Shown in pieces: positions 27,233 to 36,558 of a stretch of 64,000 nucleotides of DNA. The DNA is from Eubacterium plexicaudatum ASF492. Lineage in GTDB: Bacteria; Bacillota; Clostridia; Lachnospirales; Lachnospiraceae. The notes beneath the pieces are model-generated. The model saw only the letters and a list, made by a program, of their open reading frames with translations, was not told the DNA's origin and made no database searches. Numbering within the stretch: the first letter of the stretch is position 1; each line of letters begins with the position of its first letter. The position numbers and the translations under genes are program-made. The stretch spans positions 3,305,501 through 3,369,500 of the forward strand of contig NZ_AQFT02000001.1 in the NCBI RefSeq assembly GCF_000364225.2, given 5' to 3'.

Positions 27233-28258
27233 TTATGCTTCATTCCATAAAAAAATTCGACTGTTAGGCAGATACTGCCGCAAACGATCCGTCAGTTCCT
27301 GCTCCATCTGTTCCATCAGTTCTTTCGGATAGTGATAATATCCATGATCTGCCTGGAACGGAAACCATACCGCGGCGCTGTCCGGCTGCTGTCTGCGCAT
27401 CTTTTTCAGATAATCCTGTGAAATGCGGAAAGAACCCACACTCACATCCGTCAGCTTTTCCGCGTCAATAACCGAAAATACCTGTTCCAGCATTTCGGCA
27501 TAATGATCCTGCCATTTCGGAACATAAATCATAGGATCAAAACAAAGCCGTACCAAAAAACCGGCACTGACTGCCTTGGCTGCACATGCAATCCGTTCTG
27601 ATAAGGAAGGCGTATCATGCTCGAAGCGTTCCACAACTGTCTGAGGCGACAGTGTGAAAGCATAGATAACATTTGACAATGGCTCCTGACTTTCAAAAAA
27701 ACGTTTATTGGCACATTTGGTTCGTATTTCTATTTTTAGACCGGACGCATGTCCTGCCGCAAACCTGCTCCACGCAGCAGCATACCCCGCCACTTTCTCA
27801 AGCGCGAGCAAATCCGTATCATAAGCAACGCATAAATAAAGCGTCTGCGTTTCCAGCATTTGTTCCACATCGGCAAATATATCCTCCAGATTTACAAAAA
27901 TTACAATATTGGCTGACGGATACATGCCTTTTAAGTAACAGTATTCACAATCATAAATACAGTTCATCATACAGGATGTATAATAAAAATTCGTATTTCC
28001 AAAACTCTGACAAACCGGCGACCCCCGATAAAGCATCTGCGTGTCTTTCGCTGCAAGTATCAGCTTCTGCGAACGATGCTGCAGCATATAATTTTGCCTG
28101 CTTCTGCAGAAAACATCTTTATAATGACCAATCCGAATCACCTGCGCCTGCCGGTACTGCGCAAGTATACGCTTTGTCCGCGGATGGTCCCACACCTTGT
28201 TTTCAACATAAATATGCGAAAAAAAGGGGTTAAAACAGCCTTTGTTTAAGCTCTTCAA
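27233..28258 (-). CDS. Spore photoproduct lyase-family radical SAM protein
   Basis: About 341 aa. The radical SAM motif is CIYDCEYC, preceded by FYYTSCMMN, and the N-terminal FFSHIYVENKVWDHPRT is typical of SPL-family proteins. True SPL repairs the thymine-thymine spore photoproduct in germinating spores; relatives without the conserved H-atom donor may act on other substrates, and this was not settled. The open frame reaches 28309 without a ribosome site; a TTG at 28258 follows AAGGGAAG and overlaps the upstream gene by 29 bp, so it is the preferred start. Confidence 0.75.
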   Translation of the reverse strand: MKSLNKGCFNPFFSHIYVENKVWDHPRTKRILAQYRQAQVIRIGHYKDVFCRSRQNYMLQHRSQKLILAAKDTQMLYRGSPVCQSFGNTNFYYTSCMMNCIYDCEYCYLKGMYPSANIVIFVNLEDIFADVEQMLETQTLYLCVAYDTDLLALEKVAGYAAAWSRFAAGHASGLKIEIRTKCANKRFFESQEPLSNVIYAFTLSPQTVVERFEHDTPSLSERIACAAKAVSAGFLVRLCFDPMIYVPKWQDHYAEMLEQVFSVIDAEKLTDVSVGSFRISQDYLKKMRRQQPDSAAVWFPFQADHGYYHYPKELMEQMEQELTDRLRQYLPNSRIFLWNEA

Positions 28259-29114
28259 AGCATTGCTTCCCTTCTCTTTTATTCCCGCATGGAAGTCTGT
28301 TTTCCTCATACAGCTTTTGCACTACCTGGCAATAGTCTATGCCTGAAAGTGAAGCATAACGTACATACTGCCTTAACAGATCTGCCATCGCTTTTGAACA
28401 GTGTAGATCCGCACAAAGCCGCTGAAACCACTGTTCTGTTTCACCGTATTGTACCGCCTGTTCCGGACGGTTTTCCATTTGAACAATCCGTAATAATCGT
28501 TCCAAAAGTCCACATAAATCTTTGCCGTATGCTTGCAGACAGTTTCTCGCATCCGCCGTACCCAACGTCTCTCCCTCTCCGCTGTCCGAAATCACTTTTA
28601 CAAACATCATCTGATGCGGGCTAAAAAAATACGCGCCTGCCTGATATATGGCAGCAGCTTCCATATCGTACAGCTTTAAACCGGACTCCGCTCCCGTATC
28701 GTGCGAATATGCTTCTGCCATGCCGTCTGTCTGCGCAGCCCGTCTCCATGGCTTCATAACGGTCCAAAGTTCCGCTTCCGGCAAACCATGGATATACAGC
28801 AAATCCGGGTAAAACGTCTTGCCGGTCGTAAGCTCCGTAAGCTTGCGGATATAATAAATGCCGTGCCCGTCCGGTACACCCGCACAAATTCCAACGTTCA
28901 GCAAAAAATCATGCTGGCCGGGAGGAACCTGCGTACACACGCTGCTGACCGCTGCCGCCGCTGCAATCTCTCCCACACCGCTGACCGTAAGCAATATCTG
29001 CCCGGATTCACTTCGAAACTGCTGAAACCGCGTACCATCCATCTGTTTTTTCAGGTGAAACCGCTCGATAAACATCTGTGCTTCCCCGTATAATGCTGTA
29101 AATAGATAGATCAT
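28230..29114 (-). CDS. Nucleoside phosphorylase-like protein (MTA/SAH nucleosidase fold)
   Basis: 294 aa. The N-terminal ~200 residues show the phosphorylase/nucleosidase fold: MIYLFTALYGEA, the purine site VSGVGE and LLNVGICAG, and the hallmark YDMEAAAIYQAG with the ribose-binding Glu. A C-terminal extension of about 90 residues, helical with a conserved-looking LSGIDYCQVV, is unassigned. It overlaps the SPL-like gene, so the two are translationally linked. A role in hydrolysing an adenosyl or deoxynucleoside product of the radical SAM enzyme is an inference. Confidence 0.75.
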   Translation of the reverse strand: MIYLFTALYGEAQMFIERFHLKKQMDGTRFQQFRSESGQILLTVSGVGEIAAAAAVSSVCTQVPPGQHDFLLNVGICAGVPDGHGIYYIRKLTELTTGKTFYPDLLYIHGLPEAELWTVMKPWRRAAQTDGMAEAYSHDTGAESGLKLYDMEAAAIYQAGAYFFSPHQMMFVKVISDSGEGETLGTADARNCLQAYGKDLCGLLERLLRIVQMENRPEQAVQYGETEQWFQRLCADLHCSKAMADLLRQYVRYASLSGIDYCQVVQKLYEENRLPCGNKREGKQCFEELKQRLF

Positions 29115-29308
29115 TCTTTTCCATGCTCCGCTTTACCATTTTTTCCGTTTACTTTTCTCCATTATAATAAAAATAATTCAGGATTACAACAAAATATTTA
29201 AGATAAATCAAACGTTGCATTTTTACAATAGACATTGCTTTTCGATGCATTTTCATATAAACTATATATAGATATGAAAAAATGATACAAAAAGAGGAGG
29301 AGTCCTAT

Positions 29309-29743
29309 ATGGAACCACAGCATTTGAACCGTTTTATTGACGTGCACTTAAGAGATTATCCGAACGCCCTTTCCGAAATAAAGAACGGCCGCAAGCAAAG
29401 CCACTGGATGTGGTACATCTTTCCGCAAATTGCCGGACTTGGCACCACCGAAATCAGTAACTATTATTCCATTCGGGATATCGAAGAGGCAAGAGATTAT
29501 ATGAGGGAACCTCTGCTGCGTTCCCATCTGCTGGAAATCAGCCGGTCTCTGCTGGAGCTGGAATGCTGCGATGCCAATAAGATATTTGGATTTCCGGACG
29601 ACATGAAATTAAAATCCTCGATGACTTTATTTTCCGAAGCCTGTCCCGAAGTAGACGTTTTCCAAAAAGTATTGGATAAATTTTTCAATGGAATGAAAGA
29701 TCAGAAAACAATTGAATTTATCAGCCAAAAAAGGCATTCATAA
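29309..29743 (+). CDS. DUF1810 family protein
   Basis: 144 aa. LNRFIDVH, then the family signature GRKQSHWMWYIFPQIAGLG, YSIRDIEEARDYMREP and a C-terminal FFNGMKDQKT. DUF1810 proteins are small cytosolic proteins of unknown function. ATG 29309 is preferred to the ATG at 29282 because GAGGAGGAG lies just before it. It stands alone and ends in a bidirectional terminator. 29115-29281 holds only the divergent promoters. Confidence 0.85.
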   Translation: MEPQHLNRFIDVHLRDYPNALSEIKNGRKQSHWMWYIFPQIAGLGTTEISNYYSIRDIEEARDYMREPLLRSHLLEISRSLLELECCDANKIFGFPDDMKLKSSMTLFSEACPEVDVFQKVLDKFFNGMKDQKTIEFISQKRHS

Positions 29744-29752
29744 TACAATAAT

Positions 29753-29781
29753 AAAAGGGAAGGACACTGTCCTTCCCTTTT
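29753..29781. terminator. Bidirectional terminator between DUF1810 and the fab operon
   Basis: AAAAGGGAAGGACA (29753-29766) pairs perfectly with TGTCCTTCCCTTTT (29768-29781). T-runs on both strands serve the DUF1810 gene and the end of the fatty acid operon. Confidence 0.9.
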
Positions 29782-29792
29782 CATGCAGACAG

Positions 29793-30237
29793 TCACAACG
29801 GATCATATTTCTGCCGAAAATATCCCATCATACGCTCCAGTGCCTTCTGCAGCACCATACTTTCATCTTCACTCACATGTTCCAAAATAAAGGCAATCAT
29901 ATCCTGATGGAACCTCTCATGATGCCGATACGCCAATACGCCACGTTCCGTAAGCATCATAAATACAACCCGCTTATCCTGTTCACTACGTTCACGCTGT
30001 ACAAATCCTTTTTTCCAACGCATTAACTGCTTTTGTCAGCGTTCCTGTTGTCACAGACATGATTTTAGCAATCTCAGACATTTTCTTTGGCTGCTTTAGA
30101 CCAATCGCTTCAATGATATGCATATCATTGTAAGTAATCTCTTTAAATTCATCTGTGATCAGTTTTCTTTCTTCTATTTCCATAATGTATTTAAAGAATT
30201 GTACCAAAAGCTTGTTTAATGTCTGCTCCGTATCCAT
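29793..30237 (-). pseudogene. MarR-family regulator, FabT-like, frame broken
   Basis: The N-terminal part (MDTEQTLNKLLVQFF ... ITYNDMHIIEAIG ... KMSEIAKIMSVTTGTLTKAV) is a MarR winged helix. The frame slips in an A6 run (minus strand) near 30010; the next frame (29793-30023) continues with KKGFVQRERSEQDKRVVFM, the MarR wing, and a helical tail. Joined, it is about 147 aa. FabT is the MarR repressor of fab operons in Firmicutes, responding to acyl-ACP. It is the last gene of this operon, whose promoter carries two FabT-like boxes, so autoregulation is likely. GGGAGCGG precedes ATG 30237. Confidence 0.8.
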
Positions 30238-30254
30238 TTCCCGCCGCTCCCTTT

Positions 30255-31217
30255 TTACCAACTGAGCGCAATTGCTCCCCAGGTCAGTCCTGCGCCAAAC
30301 CCGGCCAGTATAATCTTGTCTCCGCTTTTTAATCTGCCCTGTCGATTTACCTGATCTAATAAAATAGGCACACTTGCGGCAGAGATATTTCCGCACTCTT
30401 CCAGACAGACCGGAAATTTTTCCATCGGCTGCCCCAGACGTTTTGCCACTGCTTCTATAATGCGCTGGTTGGCCTGATGCAGCAAAAACAGAGAAATATC
30501 CTGTGGCTGCAGCCGTACCTGCTCCAATACCTGACCGATGCATTTTGGCACGGTACGGACTGCAAATTTGTAGACTTCCTGTCCGTTCATTCTTACATAC
30601 GGATCTTCCGGTTCCCGATCTGCAAAAAGATTGTGTACCGGCCTGCCACCGCAGGACAATACCATCCCTTTGGAACCGTCCGAACCCTGTACGCCTGCAA
30701 AAATTCCTTCTTCGGCTGCCGTAACGACCGCTGCTCCGGCTCCGTCTCCAAATAACACACAAGTCGAACGGTCGGACCAATCCATCAGTTTTGACAAAGT
30801 CTCCGCCCCAACGATCAGTATGTTTTTATACAAGCCGCTTTGAATATAAGCCTGTGCCGTATTTAATGCAAAGACAAAACCTGAACAGGCCGCACACAAA
30901 TCATAGGCGACTGCATGAACGGCACCCAATGCACTCTGTATCTCGCATGACAGCGGCGGCAGGACATGATCCGCACTCAATGTTGCCGCAATAATCAAAT
31001 CCAGTTCTTCTGCTTTGATGCCAGCCTGTTCCAACGCCTGTTTTGCCGCCTCTATGGACATGCTCGCTGTCGTTTCCTCCACTGCAATATGCCTTGCACC
31101 GATTCCGGTACGGTTGCGGATCCACGCATCGGACGTATCCATGATTTTGCCAAGATCATCGTTGGTCACTCGTAAACCTGGAAGACTGCTGCCTGTTCCG
31201 GCAATTCTCGCTCTCAT
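30255..31217 (-). CDS. fabH: Beta-ketoacyl-ACP synthase III FabH
   Basis: 320 aa. FabH starts fatty acid synthesis by condensing acetyl-CoA with malonyl-ACP. The catalytic triad is visible: Cys in DLCAACSGF (near residue 111), His in LLHQANQRI, and Asn in CGNISAAS. N-terminal RARIAGTGSSLPG is typical. ATG 31217 follows GGGAGGAA. In most related operons fabH comes first; here it is next to last, between accDA and marR. Confidence 0.95.
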   Translation of the reverse strand: MRARIAGTGSSLPGLRVTNDDLGKIMDTSDAWIRNRTGIGARHIAVEETTASMSIEAAKQALEQAGIKAEELDLIIAATLSADHVLPPLSCEIQSALGAVHAVAYDLCAACSGFVFALNTAQAYIQSGLYKNILIVGAETLSKLMDWSDRSTCVLFGDGAGAAVVTAAEEGIFAGVQGSDGSKGMVLSCGGRPVHNLFADREPEDPYVRMNGQEVYKFAVRTVPKCIGQVLEQVRLQPQDISLFLLHQANQRIIEAVAKRLGQPMEKFPVCLEECGNISAASVPILLDQVNRQGRLKSGDKIILAGFGAGLTWGAIALSW

Positions 31218-31259
31218 TCGTTTTCCTCCCTTGATTCAATGCCATTAGACTGGGCGCCT

Positions 31260-33075
31260 TTAAAATCTGCGAAATCTCTCATAACGTTCTTTTGCAAAAT
31301 CTTCTCCGCTCTTTTCTGCCTGGGAAGACAAATATTCTTTCAGATGTATCTTCATATACATGGAAATCGTATCTACCGTTACCTCATCCGCACCGCCATA
31401 TTCCGGTATTACCTTTTCTACGACATGAAGATCATACAGATCATGTGCCGTAATTTTCATAACACCGGCCGCTTCCTGTGCACGGCTGCTGTCTTTCCAT
31501 AAAATGGACGCAAAGCCTTCCGGAGAGAGTACCGAATAGGTCGCGTTTTCCATCATCCATACCTGATTACCGACGGCCAGCGCCAATGCACCGCCGCTGC
31601 CGCCTTCTCCGATCATCATACAGATCACCGGCACTTTAAAAGCCGACATTTCATATAGGTTTCGTGCAATCGCTTCTCCCTGACCCAGTTCTTCGGCTTC
31701 CATCCCGCAAAACGCACCGGATGTATTGACAAACGTAACGATCGGCCGATGAAATTTTTCGGCCTGCCGCATCAGACGCAGCGCCTTGCGGTATCCTTCC
31801 GGAGAAGCCATGCCAAAATTACGCTGTGTGCATTCTTCCATGGACGTTCCTTTCTGAATACCGATTACCGTAACCGGCTGCCCGTCCAACAGCGCGATAC
31901 CGCCTACGACTGCCGGATCATCCCGAAACTGTCTGTCTCCATGGAATTCCAAAAAGCCGTCAAAAATCCGGCTGATATAATCTGTTGCTGCCGGGCGCGT
32001 AACCTGTCTGGCTGCCTTTACTTTGTCCCAGACAGATTTGAATTCCGCTTTTTCCATATGCTCTCTGCAGCGCTCGTCCGGTATTACGGAAATACTTCCT
32101 GCTTTTGTAAACGCATGAAAACTCTGACTGCCGTGATGGTATTTTAATATTTTAGCCAATGTCTGCTTAAGATCTTTTCGCTCAACGACCGCATCTACAA
32201 ACCCATGCTCCAGCTGAAACTCTGCACGCTGAAATCCATCCGGAAGCTTTTCTCCGATCGTCTGTTCAATTACCCTTGGCCCGGCAAACCCGATCAGCGC
32301 GCCGGGTTCGGCAAGAATAATATCTCCAAGCATCGCAAAGCTGGCCGTTACGCCGCCGGTGGTAGGATCTGTCAGCACCGGAATATATAACAGTCCGGTA
32401 TCGCTGTGCTTTTTCAATGCCGCAGACGTTTTTGCCATCTGCATGAGGGAAATAATGCCCTCCTGCATCCGTGCGCCGCCGGAACAGCAAAACAAAATAA
32501 CCGGCAGACGCATCGTCGTTGCTTTTTCAACCGCACAGGCTATTTTTTCACCAACCACATGTCCCATGCTGCCCATCAGAAATCTTGCATCACACACGCC
32601 AATAACAACCGGTTCTCCATCAATTCTTGCATAGCCAATTGTTACTCCTTCTTTCAGCTTCGTCTTTTCCTGAATCTGTACAAGCTTTTCTTCATATCCC
32701 GGAAAATTCAGCGGATTTGTCTCCTGTGTATCTTCAAACCATGGTTCAAACGTACCGGCGTCCGCAACCATCCGGATTCTGTTTTTGTCCGTATACGGAA
32801 ATAATATCCACATTCCTTACATACGTATTTATTGGCCACCGTTTCCGACTTGGAAATCCGGGCGCCGCATTTTTACATTCAAATACGTCCTGTTCCGTTT
32901 TTTTCTGCTCCGATTTTCTTTTCTCCGGTTCCGGCTGTCTGACCGTCACTTTCTGCTGCGCATTCTGCTCCTGCTCCGGTTCCGGCTCCTGCGTTAAATC
33001 CGGCATATTCCGTTTTTTGAAAAAAAGAGGTTTTTTTTCACTTTTTTCGCTGTTTTTGCTGTTTTTGAGCCACAT
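31260..33075 (-). pseudogene. accDA: Fused acetyl-CoA carboxylase carboxyltransferase AccD-AccA, N-terminus out of frame
   Basis: The intact frame (31260-32813) encodes the AccD core ([32 protein letters not shown]) followed in one chain by AccA ([13 protein letters not shown] [40 protein letters not shown]). It makes malonyl-CoA with biotin carboxylase and BCCP. The zinc-ribbon N-terminus lies upstream in other frames: 32746-33075 opens the protein, CGARIS...[12 protein letters not shown] is in a second frame, and the core resumes at about 32795. So two one-base breaks, near 32862 and 32797. A Glu/Gln/Pro/Lys-rich stretch precedes the zinc ribbon. ATG 33075 overlaps the fabZ stop (TAATG). 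accB and accC are absent. Confidence 0.85.
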
Positions 33076-33578
33076 TATTGATCCGCCCCGCTTCCTATGG
33101 CAAACATAATCTCTGCAGATGCCGCAAGTTTTCTATTTATTTTTTCCGTCCTGCCCTCAGTTTCTTCTTTTTCTATTTCTTCTTTTTCTATGGAAACGAT
33201 CGTTGCCGTCCCTTTTCCGATTCCTACGGGACCTTTCACTTTCACAATCTCCACTTCCAGTTCCAGTACATCACCCGGGACTACTTTTTGTTTGAATTTG
33301 GCCGAATTGATGCCTGCAAAATAAGCCGTCTTTCCTTTCATCTGCGGCTGAGACAGCATCGCTACTGCCCCTGCCTGCGCCATTGCCTCTACAATGAGCA
33401 CTCCCGGCATAACCGGCTCGGCAGGAAAATGTCCGGCGAAAAACGGTTCATTGTAAGTAACACATTTCCGCGCCCGTACACGTTTACCAGACTCCATCTC
33501 TTCGATTGTATCCAGCAGCATAAACGGCTGTCTGTGCGGAATGATTTCCATAATCTGCGATGCATTTAATAAAGACAT
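33075..33578 (-). CDS. fabZ: 3-hydroxyacyl-ACP dehydratase FabZ
   Basis: 167 aa. FabZ dehydrates beta-hydroxyacyl-ACP. The signature IIPHRQPFMLLDTI near residue 13 and the catalytic His in FFAGHFPAEPVMPGVLIVEA are present. The C-terminal third has an unusual acidic/charged insert (KEEIEKEETEGRTEKI, near 135-150) before ending in MFAIGSG. Stop overlaps the accD start. In typical operons accB precedes and accC follows fabZ; neither is here. Confidence 0.95.
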   Translation of the reverse strand: MSLLNASQIMEIIPHRQPFMLLDTIEEMESGKRVRARKCVTYNEPFFAGHFPAEPVMPGVLIVEAMAQAGAVAMLSQPQMKGKTAYFAGINSAKFKQKVVPGDVLELEVEIVKVKGPVGIGKGTATIVSIEKEEIEKEETEGRTEKINRKLAASAEIMFAIGSGADQ

Positions 33579-33604
33579 CTTTTTCCCTCCAACTGTTCCT
33601 GTTT

Positions 33605-34840
33605 TTAACTTTCATATTTTGAAACAGCAAGCGTTGCGTTGTGGCCGCCAAATCCGAGAGAATTGCTCAGTGCATGACGGATCTCTTCTTCATACGGCTG
33701 TTTGCAGTAATCCAGGTCAATCTCTTCATCAGGCGTTGTATATCCGACCGTCGCATGAATATAGCTTTCCTGTATTTCTTTTACACAGGTCACAAACTCC
33801 ACGGCTCCGGCCGCACCAAGCAGATGTCCGATCATAGACTTGGTGGAATTAATACGCAGATTGTATGCATGCGGGCCAAATGCCTGCTTGATAGCTCTTG
33901 TTTCAAACAAATCGTTATGATGCGTCGCTGTTCCATGTGCGTTGATATACGTAATATCTTCCGGCTTCAGTCCCGCATCTTCCATCGCATTTGTCATCGC
34001 TTTCGTTGCACCCGCTCCGTCTTCAGCCGGAGAAGTAATATGATACGCATCCGATGTGCATCCGTATCCGGTCACTTCCGCATAAATTCTGGCTCCGCGC
34101 TTTTTCGCATGCTCCAGTTCTTCCAAAATCACAATTCCGGCTCCTTCGCCCATAACAAATCCGCTGCGGTCTTTGTCAAACGGAAGGGAACAACGTGTCG
34201 GATCATCCTTTGTAGATAATGCCGTCAGCGCCGTAAATCCGGCAATGCCAATCGGCGTAATTCCTGCTTCACAGCCTCCTGCAACCATCACATCACAATC
34301 ACCGTACTGAATCGTGCGGAAAGCTTCTCCAATGCTGTTCGTTCCGCTCGCACAGGCGGTCACTACATTGATGCTCTTTCCCTTCAGTCCGAATGCGATT
34401 GAGACATTGCCGGATGCCATATTGGAAATCATCATCGGCACAAACAGCGGATTGGTTCTGGACGGACCTTTTTCCAACATTTTTTTATATTCCCGTTCGA
34501 TTGCCTGAAGGCTCCCGATTCCGGAACTGATCGCACAGCCTACACGATAAGCATCTTCCTGCTCCATATCAAGCGCAGCATCCTCGAGCGCCTCTTTGGA
34601 AGCAGCCACCGCAAACTGGCTGAATCGTTCCATACGTTTCGCGGATTTGAAATCCATATAATTTTTTCCTTCAAATCCTTTGACTTCCGCCGCCAGATGG
34701 CATTTGTAATCTGACGTATCAAAAGACGTAATTGGTGCAAATCCAATCTGTTGTTCTTTTACCGCATTCCAAAACTCATTTACATTTAATCCGATCGGTG
34801 TAACTGCACCCATGCCCGTTACTACTACTCTGCGTTTCAT
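33605..34840 (-). CDS. fabF: Beta-ketoacyl-ACP synthase II FabF
   Basis: 411 aa, normal length. Elongating condensing enzyme. Catalytic Cys in VVTACASGTNSIGEA, His residues in YINAHGTATHHND and STKSMIGHLLGAAGA. N-terminal RRVVVTGMGAVTPIG is canonical. Spaced 33 bp after fabG. Confidence 0.97.
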   Translation of the reverse strand: MKRRVVVTGMGAVTPIGLNVNEFWNAVKEQQIGFAPITSFDTSDYKCHLAAEVKGFEGKNYMDFKSAKRMERFSQFAVAASKEALEDAALDMEQEDAYRVGCAISSGIGSLQAIEREYKKMLEKGPSRTNPLFVPMMISNMASGNVSIAFGLKGKSINVVTACASGTNSIGEAFRTIQYGDCDVMVAGGCEAGITPIGIAGFTALTALSTKDDPTRCSLPFDKDRSGFVMGEGAGIVILEELEHAKKRGARIYAEVTGYGCTSDAYHITSPAEDGAGATKAMTNAMEDAGLKPEDITYINAHGTATHHNDLFETRAIKQAFGPHAYNLRINSTKSMIGHLLGAAGAVEFVTCVKEIQESYIHATVGYTTPDEEIDLDYCKQPYEEEIRHALSNSLGFGGHNATLAVSKYES

Positions 34841-34873
34841 TCCTTTCCTCCTGACTTCCGTATAAATTTTATA

Positions 34874-35614
34874 CTACATCGCCATCCCGCCGTCTACACA
34901 CAGCACCTGTCCGGTTATATATGCAGATTGGTCAGATGCCAAAAACAGCACCGTATTTGCGATCTCCTCCGGTGAAGCTGCACGGCCCATTGGAATTTGC
35001 GCCAGCATTTGTGTTTTTACCTGTTCTGACAATCCGTTTGTCATATCGGTCTCCACATAACCCGGAGCAATGGCATTCACACAAATTCCTCTGGACGCCA
35101 GTTCTCTGGCCGCACTTTTCGTAAGTCCTATCACGCCCGCCTTAGACGCGCTGTAATTCGCCTGTCCGGCATTGCCAAGCACGCCGGATACCGATGTCAT
35201 ATTAATAATCTTGCCGCTCTTTTGTTTCAGCATATATCTGGAAGCATGCCGGATGGTATGAAAAGTTCCTTTTAAATTAATGTCCAGCACCTGGTCATAA
35301 TCTTCCTCCGACATTTTCATCAGCAGTCCGTCTCTTGTAATTCCGGCATTATTTACTAAAATATCCAGTCTGCCGCTTTGTCTGATAATAGCCGCAATCA
35401 TATCCGCACAAGCCTGAAAGTCAGCTACATTGCACTGCAGCGCTTCCGCCTTACCGCCGTTTTGCTTAATTTCATCCACAGTCTGCCGTGCGGCTTCTTC
35501 TGATCCGTTATAATTGACATAGACATAAGCGCCATGCGCTGCAAGCAGCTTCGCTGCCGCTTTGCCGATTCCTCTGCCTGCACCGGTTACCAGTGCAATT
35601 TTATCGGTTAACAT
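34874..35614 (-). CDS. fabG: 3-oxoacyl-ACP reductase FabG
   Basis: 246 aa. NADPH-dependent reductase of the elongation cycle: TGAGRGIGKAAAKLL, NNAGITRDGLLMKMSEEDY, Ser in NMTSVSG, YSASK and the C-terminal ITGQVLCVDGGM. ATG 35614 has GGAGG at 11 nt, supporting independent initiation. The upstream fabD frame runs into it without a stop, so as written FabD and FabG are one 482+ residue open frame (34874-36322). See the findings. Confidence 0.93.
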   Translation of the reverse strand: MLTDKIALVTGAGRGIGKAAAKLLAAHGAYVYVNYNGSEEAARQTVDEIKQNGGKAEALQCNVADFQACADMIAAIIRQSGRLDILVNNAGITRDGLLMKMSEEDYDQVLDINLKGTFHTIRHASRYMLKQKSGKIINMTSVSGVLGNAGQANYSASKAGVIGLTKSAARELASRGICVNAIAPGYVETDMTNGLSEQVKTQMLAQIPMGRAASPEEIANTVLFLASDQSAYITGQVLCVDGGMAM

Positions 35615-36511
35615 AATTTCCAAATCCTCCGGCTTTTCTATATGAAAGACTTTTACATCACGATTGATCTTCTTCATAAAACCAGTCAATGTATGTCCCG
35701 GGCCAACTTCCACAAATTCATCCGCACCCGCTTCCACCAGCCGCTCCACACTTTGCTGCCAGCGTACGGAAGAAGATACCTGTCTGACAAGCAGATTTTG
35801 AATCTGTGTCTCATCCGTTACAAAATCTGCCGTTACATTGGTCACGTACGGAACCTCTATACGGCGAAAATTAACATTTTTAAATTCGTCTGCCAGCTGC
35901 TCTCCGGCGCCGGTCAGCATTTTGGAATGAAACGGCCCGCTTACTTTTAACGGCATCACACGTTTTGCGCCTGCTGCTTTGCATGCTTCGCCCGCCTGTT
36001 CCACGGCTGCCTGTTCTCCGGTGATTACGATCTGACCCGGACAGTTGTAATTTGCAATGGATACAATGCCTTCTGTCTGTTCACAGGCTGCTTCAATGGC
36101 TGCCGCGTCCAGTCCGAGTACCGCTGCCATGGCGCCTCCTGTCGGAACCGCTTCCTGCATATAAATGCCGCGTTTACGAATAATACGGAAAGCATCCGCC
36201 GGATCCAGCGCTTTGGACACAATCAGCGCACCGTACTCGCCAAGACTTAATCCTGCCGCATAGTCCGGTCTTAAATTCTGCTGTTCCATTGCCATATAAA
36301 TAGCTGCTTCCACTGTCAGCATTGCAATCTGCGTATATTCGGTAATATTCAGCCGATCGTTTTCTTCAAAGCAAAGAGCCGGAATGTCCAGTCCGGTTAC
36401 ACTTGAAGCCAGATCAAAGACTGCCTTGCAGACATCATAATTTCATAAAACTCTTTTCCCATTCCTATGTATTGTGCCCCTGCCCGGGAACATATAGACG
36501 GTCTTTCCCAT
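35615..36511 (-). pseudogene. fabD: Malonyl-CoA:ACP transacylase FabD, N-terminus out of frame
   Basis: The frame from 36322 carries AGLSLGEYGALI (catalytic Ser in GLSLG), SGPFHSKML with the catalytic His and FVEVGPGHTLTGFMKKI. The first 60 residues are in other frames: ATG 36511 (MGKTVYMFPG, AAAGGA upstream), break in GGGCAGGGGC near 36487, then QYIGMGKEFYE, a second break near 36440, then YDVCKAVFDLASSVTGLDI joining the main frame. FabD loads malonate onto ACP. The 3' end lacks a stop before fabG; a one-base loss near 35620 would use the TAA at 35608-35610. Confidence 0.88.
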
Positions 36512-36558
36512 ATGAATGTCCTTTCCTGATTGAAATCCTTCTATAACAAAAGATTTTT

